Source: Pseudomonadota bacterium (GTDB lineage Bacteria; Pseudomonadota; Alphaproteobacteria; Acetobacterales; Acetobacteraceae). From it: a stretch of DNA of 16,938 bases. The number at the start of each line of letters is the position of its first letter. The stretch's first letter is position 1. The stretch spans positions 1 through 16,938 of the forward strand of contig JAJZVS010000025.1 of the NCBI GenBank assembly GCA_021845555.1. Reading direction: 5' to 3'. Shown piece by piece: positions 14,865 through 16,938 of the stretch. Below the pieces are notes generated by a model. It did no database searches, was not told the origin of the DNA, and was given only the letters and a program-made list of their open reading frames with translations. A program made the position numbers and the translations under genes.

Positions 14865-14867
14865 TAC
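14851..14867. promoter_or_regulatory. Palindromic operator of the toxin-antitoxin operon
   Basis: GTAGTGA and TCACTAC form a perfect 7-bp inverted repeat around 3 bases. It lies 22 bp before the antitoxin ATG and contains the -35 hexamer. Phd-type antitoxins, alone or with toxin, bind such short palindromes at their own promoters and repress them. Binding by this antitoxin is inferred from position and symmetry. Confidence 0.7.
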
Positions 14868-14890
14868 TTTTTCCACCGTGTCCTAACGAC

Positions 14891-14923
14891 CGCCGTTCAC
14901 CCATGAAGGATGGGTCAACGGCG
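14891..14923. repeat. Near-perfect 33-bp inverted repeat (hairpin) in an intergenic gap
   Basis: CGCCGTT, one mismatch, ACCCAT, a five-base loop, ATGGGT, one mismatch, and AACGGCG form a 13-bp stem interrupted once. It lies between the sufA stop (15001) and the toxin-antitoxin operator. Neither strand has a T-run afterwards, so it is not a standard terminator, though it could stabilise the suf mRNA 3' end or end transcription with Rho. It could also be a protein-binding site. The 14830-15000 gap otherwise holds only the operator and promoter. Confidence 0.6.
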
Positions 14924-15000
14924 CGCGGCAGCCCCACCAACCCCGCGCGCACTTCCAACCTCCCGAAATACCGCAAGAGTCGATATTCAGGCGGTTGGCA

Positions 15001-15369
15001 TCAGACGTGGAAGCTCTCGCCGCAGCCGCAGCGGCCCTTCTCGTTCGGGTTGGTGAACGTGAACCCGGAGGTAAGCGCCTTCGTCTCGTAATCCATCACG
15101 GTGCCGATCAGGAACAGGCTGGCACGGCGATCGACCAGCACGGTCACGCCCTGGGCAGTCACCACTTCATCGCCCGGCCCCGGCGCGTCGGTCCAGGACA
15201 TGTCGTAGGACATGCCCGAGCACCCCTTGGTCTTCACGCCGATGCGCAGCAGCCTTCCCTGCTCGCCGGTTTCATACAGGCGGCGCAGGCGTTCGGCCGC
15301 GGCCTCCGTCAGCGTCATCAACGGCGGCAGGGGGCGGGCGGGGCGGCGGGTCTGGGTGGTGGTGCTCAT
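15001..15369 (-). CDS. sufA: SufA/IscA (HesB)-type iron-sulfur cluster carrier
   Basis: The 122-residue product is an A-type carrier that takes iron-sulfur clusters from the SUF machinery to client proteins. The three conserved cysteines are present: Cys50 in TKGCSG, and Cys114 and Cys116 in GRCGCGESF near the C-terminus. The core LTEAAAERLRRL, RIGVKTKGCSGMSYDM and GFTFTNPNEKG is typical. I chose the ATG at 15369 rather than an in-frame TTG at 15381, which has no better ribosome-binding site. It is the last gene of the SUF operon in this window, 24 bp after the SufT-like gene, which supports the name sufA over iscA or erpA. Confidence 0.88.
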   Translation of the reverse strand: MSTTTQTRRPARPLPPLMTLTEAAAERLRRLYETGEQGRLLRIGVKTKGCSGMSYDMSWTDAPGPGDEVVTAQGVTVLVDRRASLFLIGTVMDYETKALTSGFTFTNPNEKGRCGCGESFHV

Positions 15370-15393
15370 GGGTCCGTCCAAATATCGGGAGGC

Positions 15394-15813
15394 TCAGAAC
15401 ATGTTCAACTGCAGCCGGGCTTCCTCGCTCATCCGGCTTGGTTCCCAGGGCGGATCCCACACGGTTTCCACCTCGCACGCGGCGACACCGGGAACGGTCA
15501 TCACCGCCTCGCGCACCTGCACGGGCAGTTCCTGCGCGCTGGGGCAGCCGGGGGCGGTCAAGGTCATTTCCACCTTCACCTTTCCCCCCTCCCCCAGCTC
15601 GATCGCGTAGATCAGGCCGAGTTCATAGATGTTCACCGGGATTTCCGGATCGTACACGGTGCCGATCGCATCGATCACCGCGCTCTCGTCCACCGCACTG
15701 CCGTGCTGCGGGCGCGCGACCTCGCCGACAGGGGTCCAGACGGTGTGCGAGACGGCGCCGCCGTCGGGGCGAGCCTGCGGAACGGCGGGGCCATCGGGAA
15801 TCATCTCATTCAC
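15394..15813 (-). CDS. sufT: SufT-like DUF59 (MIP18-type) iron-sulfur assembly protein
   Basis: This 139-residue protein has a variable N-terminus (about 1-42) followed by a DUF59/MIP18 domain: VYDPEIPVNIYELGLIY (53-69), VEMTLTAPGCPSA with conserved Cys90, and the C-terminal VWDPPWEPSRMSEEAR. Such proteins in SUF operons help Fe-S cluster assembly or maturation in an accessory role. The start is taken as GTG at 15813 because GGAGG lies 6 bases upstream. It overlaps the sufU stop by 8 bases. An internal ATG at 15804 is too far from that site. SufA follows at 24 bp. Confidence 0.88.
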   Translation of the reverse strand: MNEMIPDGPAVPQARPDGGAVSHTVWTPVGEVARPQHGSAVDESAVIDAIGTVYDPEIPVNIYELGLIYAIELGEGGKVKVEMTLTAPGCPSAQELPVQVREAVMTVPGVAACEVETVWDPPWEPSRMSEEARLQLNMF

Positions 15814-16270
15814 TGCTCGCCTCCTGCGTGCCGGTCAGCGCGGCGGTCAGCGCGTGCCACGCCAGCGTGGCGCATTTCACGCGCGAGGGGTACTCGTGCA
15901 CACCGCCCAGCGGCGCCAGACGTTCCAAAGGTTCGGCCAGGGCGGGATCGCAGGCCGGGCAGGCACCGGTGCGCGCCAGTTCGCGGAAGGCAGCGAACAG
16001 CGCGCTGGCATCCTGGGGCGTGCGGCCCGCCACCGTCTCCGCCATCAGATCGGCCGAGGCGATGCTAATCGCGCAGCCGCGCGCCTCGAACCCGACCTCC
16101 CCGATCGTGCCGTCCGACGCATGGCGGACGAACACCTCCACCCGGTCGCCGCACATCGGGTTGTCGCCCTTGGCGGAGGCATCGAACGCAGCGAGCCGGT
16201 GGCCGTGGCGCGGATTGCGGCCGTGGTCGAGGATCACGTCCTGATAGAGATCGCGCAGCTCGTCGAACAT
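15806..16270 (-). CDS. sufU: SufU-type iron-sulfur scaffold / sulfur-transfer protein
   Basis: The 154-residue product belongs to the SufU branch of the NifU/IscU N-terminal family, which accepts sulfur from SufS (as a zinc-dependent sulfurtransferase in Gram-positives) or acts as scaffold. The expected ligands are Cys40 and Asp42 (NPMCGDR), Cys66 (ARGCAIS) and Cys133 (RVKCATLAW). The spacing between the second and third cysteine includes the SufU-type insertion; unusually, this insertion has its own CPAC pair (Cys104, Cys107). N-terminal MFDELRDLYQDVILDHGRNP is the usual start. The ATG shares one base with the sufS stop (TGATG), and the sufT gene overlaps its end. Confidence 0.9.
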   Translation of the reverse strand: MFDELRDLYQDVILDHGRNPRHGHRLAAFDASAKGDNPMCGDRVEVFVRHASDGTIGEVGFEARGCAISIASADLMAETVAGRTPQDASALFAAFRELARTGACPACDPALAEPLERLAPLGGVHEYPSRVKCATLAWHALTAALTGTQEASSE

Positions 16271-16938
16271 CACGAGAAGAACTCCCGCACCCAGAGCAGC
16301 GCCTCGGCCAGCGCGTCGATCTCCCCCGGCGTGGTGTAGATGCCGAAGCTCGCGCGTGCGGTGCTGTCCAGGCCGAAGCGATGCATCAGCGGCTCGGCGC
16401 AGTGGTGCCCGGCCCGCACCGCGATGCCGTGGCGGTCGAGCAGCGTTGCCACGTCGTGCGCGTGCGCCCGATCGAGCGCGAAGGCCACCACCCCGCCGCG
16501 ATCCTGCGCCCGGCCGAGAATGCGCAGCCCCGGGATCGCCGACAACCGCGCCAGCGCGTGATCGACCAGCCGGGCTTCGTGCGCGGCGATCGCCGGGTAG
16601 CCGATCGCCCGCACGTAATCGATCGCCGCCTTCAGGCCGATGCCTTCCAGGATCGCCGGCGTGCCTGCCTCGAACTTGTGCGGCACCGCGGCCCAGGTGG
16701 AACGTTCGTAGCTGACCGAGGAGATCATCTCGCCGCCGCCGAGGAACGGCGGCATGCGCTCCAGCAGCTCGCGCCGGCCCCACAGCACGCCGATCCCGGT
16801 CGGGCCATACAGCTTGTGCCCGGTCCAGGCGTAGAAATCGGCATCGATCGCCTGCACGTCCACCGCCCGGTGCACGATCGCCTGCGAGCCGTCGAACAAC
16901 ACTTTCGCCCCGTGGGAGTGCGCGATCTTCGCGATCCG
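16270..16938 (-). CDS. sufS: Cysteine desulfurase SufS, 5' part outside the window
   Basis: This is the C-terminal 222 residues of a class-V aminotransferase-fold cysteine desulfurase; the gene continues past the right edge, so no start codon is given. It is PLP-dependent and takes sulfur from L-cysteine for Fe-S clusters. The PLP-binding lysine is in TGHKLYGPTGIGVL, after LFDGSQA and DVQAIDADFYAW; the catalytic cysteine is in RAGHHCAEPLM, with the short SufS-type loop (group II). GVVAFALDRAHAHDVATLLD and ASFGIYTTPGEID follow. Its stop shares one base with the sufU ATG. sufB, sufC and sufD are expected upstream, beyond the window. Confidence 0.95.
   Translation of the reverse strand, partial: RIAKIAHSHGAKVLFDGSQAIVHRAVDVQAIDADFYAWTGHKLYGPTGIGVLWGRRELLERMPPFLGGGEMISSVSYERSTWAAVPHKFEAGTPAILEGIGLKAAIDYVRAIGYPAIAAHEARLVDHALARLSAIPGLRILGRAQDRGGVVAFALDRAHAHDVATLLDRHGIAVRAGHHCAEPLMHRFGLDSTARASFGIYTTPGEIDALAEALLWVREFFS

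Noticed and set aside
14868..15000. A short plus-strand open frame starting at 14903 in the toxin-antitoxin/suf gap
   Set aside because: It begins within the hairpin, has no ribosome-binding site and runs into the antisense of sufA; no protein family is apparent.
16270..16902. A start codon for sufS at 16902
   Set aside because: The frame continues upstream to the window edge with conserved SufS sequence (IAHSHGAKV), so the gene is simply cut by the window.
1..16938. tRNA genes, CRISPR arrays, insertion sequences, phage or integrase genes
   Set aside because: No cloverleaf-like segment, regularly spaced repeat, transposase motif or terminal inverted repeat was seen on either strand; only the toxin-antitoxin pair hints at mobility.

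Overview
This 16.9-kb window is chromosomal, very GC-rich DNA, almost entirely coding. It most likely comes from an alphaproteobacterium, probably Rhodospirillales/Acetobacteraceae. The clues are the LepA, PheS/PheT, L20/L35 and SUF-type protein sequences, the SUF genes in the order sufS-sufU-sufT-sufA, and GTG starts with short stop/start overlaps. No tRNA, rRNA, CRISPR array, insertion sequence or phage gene was recognised. All genes are on the minus strand except the NAD(P)HX-repair gene at 1773-3290.

Region 1 (1-1742, minus): a tight cluster of a metallo-beta-lactamase-fold hydrolase, a luciferase-like flavin monooxygenase and the first codons of a probable mazG. Divergent from it, across only 30 bp, is a fused NAD(P)H-hydrate epimerase/dehydratase (1773-3290, plus), which collides tail to tail with the next minus-strand gene.

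Region 2 (3262-8120, minus): a five-gene run. It begins with lepA (elongation factor 4), then an M20 zinc peptidase, an MJ0042-type zinc-ribbon membrane protein, a PaiB-like FMN-binding protein and a dual-specificity-type phosphatase. A sigma70-like promoter candidate precedes lepA.

Region 3 (8205-13180, minus): a translation-machinery block of rpmI, rplT, pheS and pheT. A clear intrinsic terminator or attenuator, preceded by a second hairpin, lies between rplT and pheS. Between pheT and lepA sit two small unrecognised genes, the second of which (a two-helix membrane protein) carries an apparent one-base frameshift.

Region 4 (13180-14867, minus): an alpha/beta hydrolase and, upstream of it, a type II toxin-antitoxin pair (Phd-type antitoxin, PIN-domain VapC toxin). 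The pair has a perfect palindromic operator overlapping its promoter and a start codon that suggests a leaderless mRNA.

Region 5 (15001-16938, minus): the 3' end of a SUF iron-sulfur cluster operon, with sufS (5' part outside the window), a SufU-type scaffold, a SufT/DUF59 protein and a SufA/IscA-type carrier, joined by short overlaps or gaps. The 170-bp gap to the toxin-antitoxin pair holds a near-perfect 33-bp hairpin.

Most of the window is ordinary housekeeping DNA. The features most worth a second look are the frameshifted two-gene cassette at 8205-8768, the hairpins before pheS, the toxin-antitoxin control region, and a 37-residue insertion in PheT.
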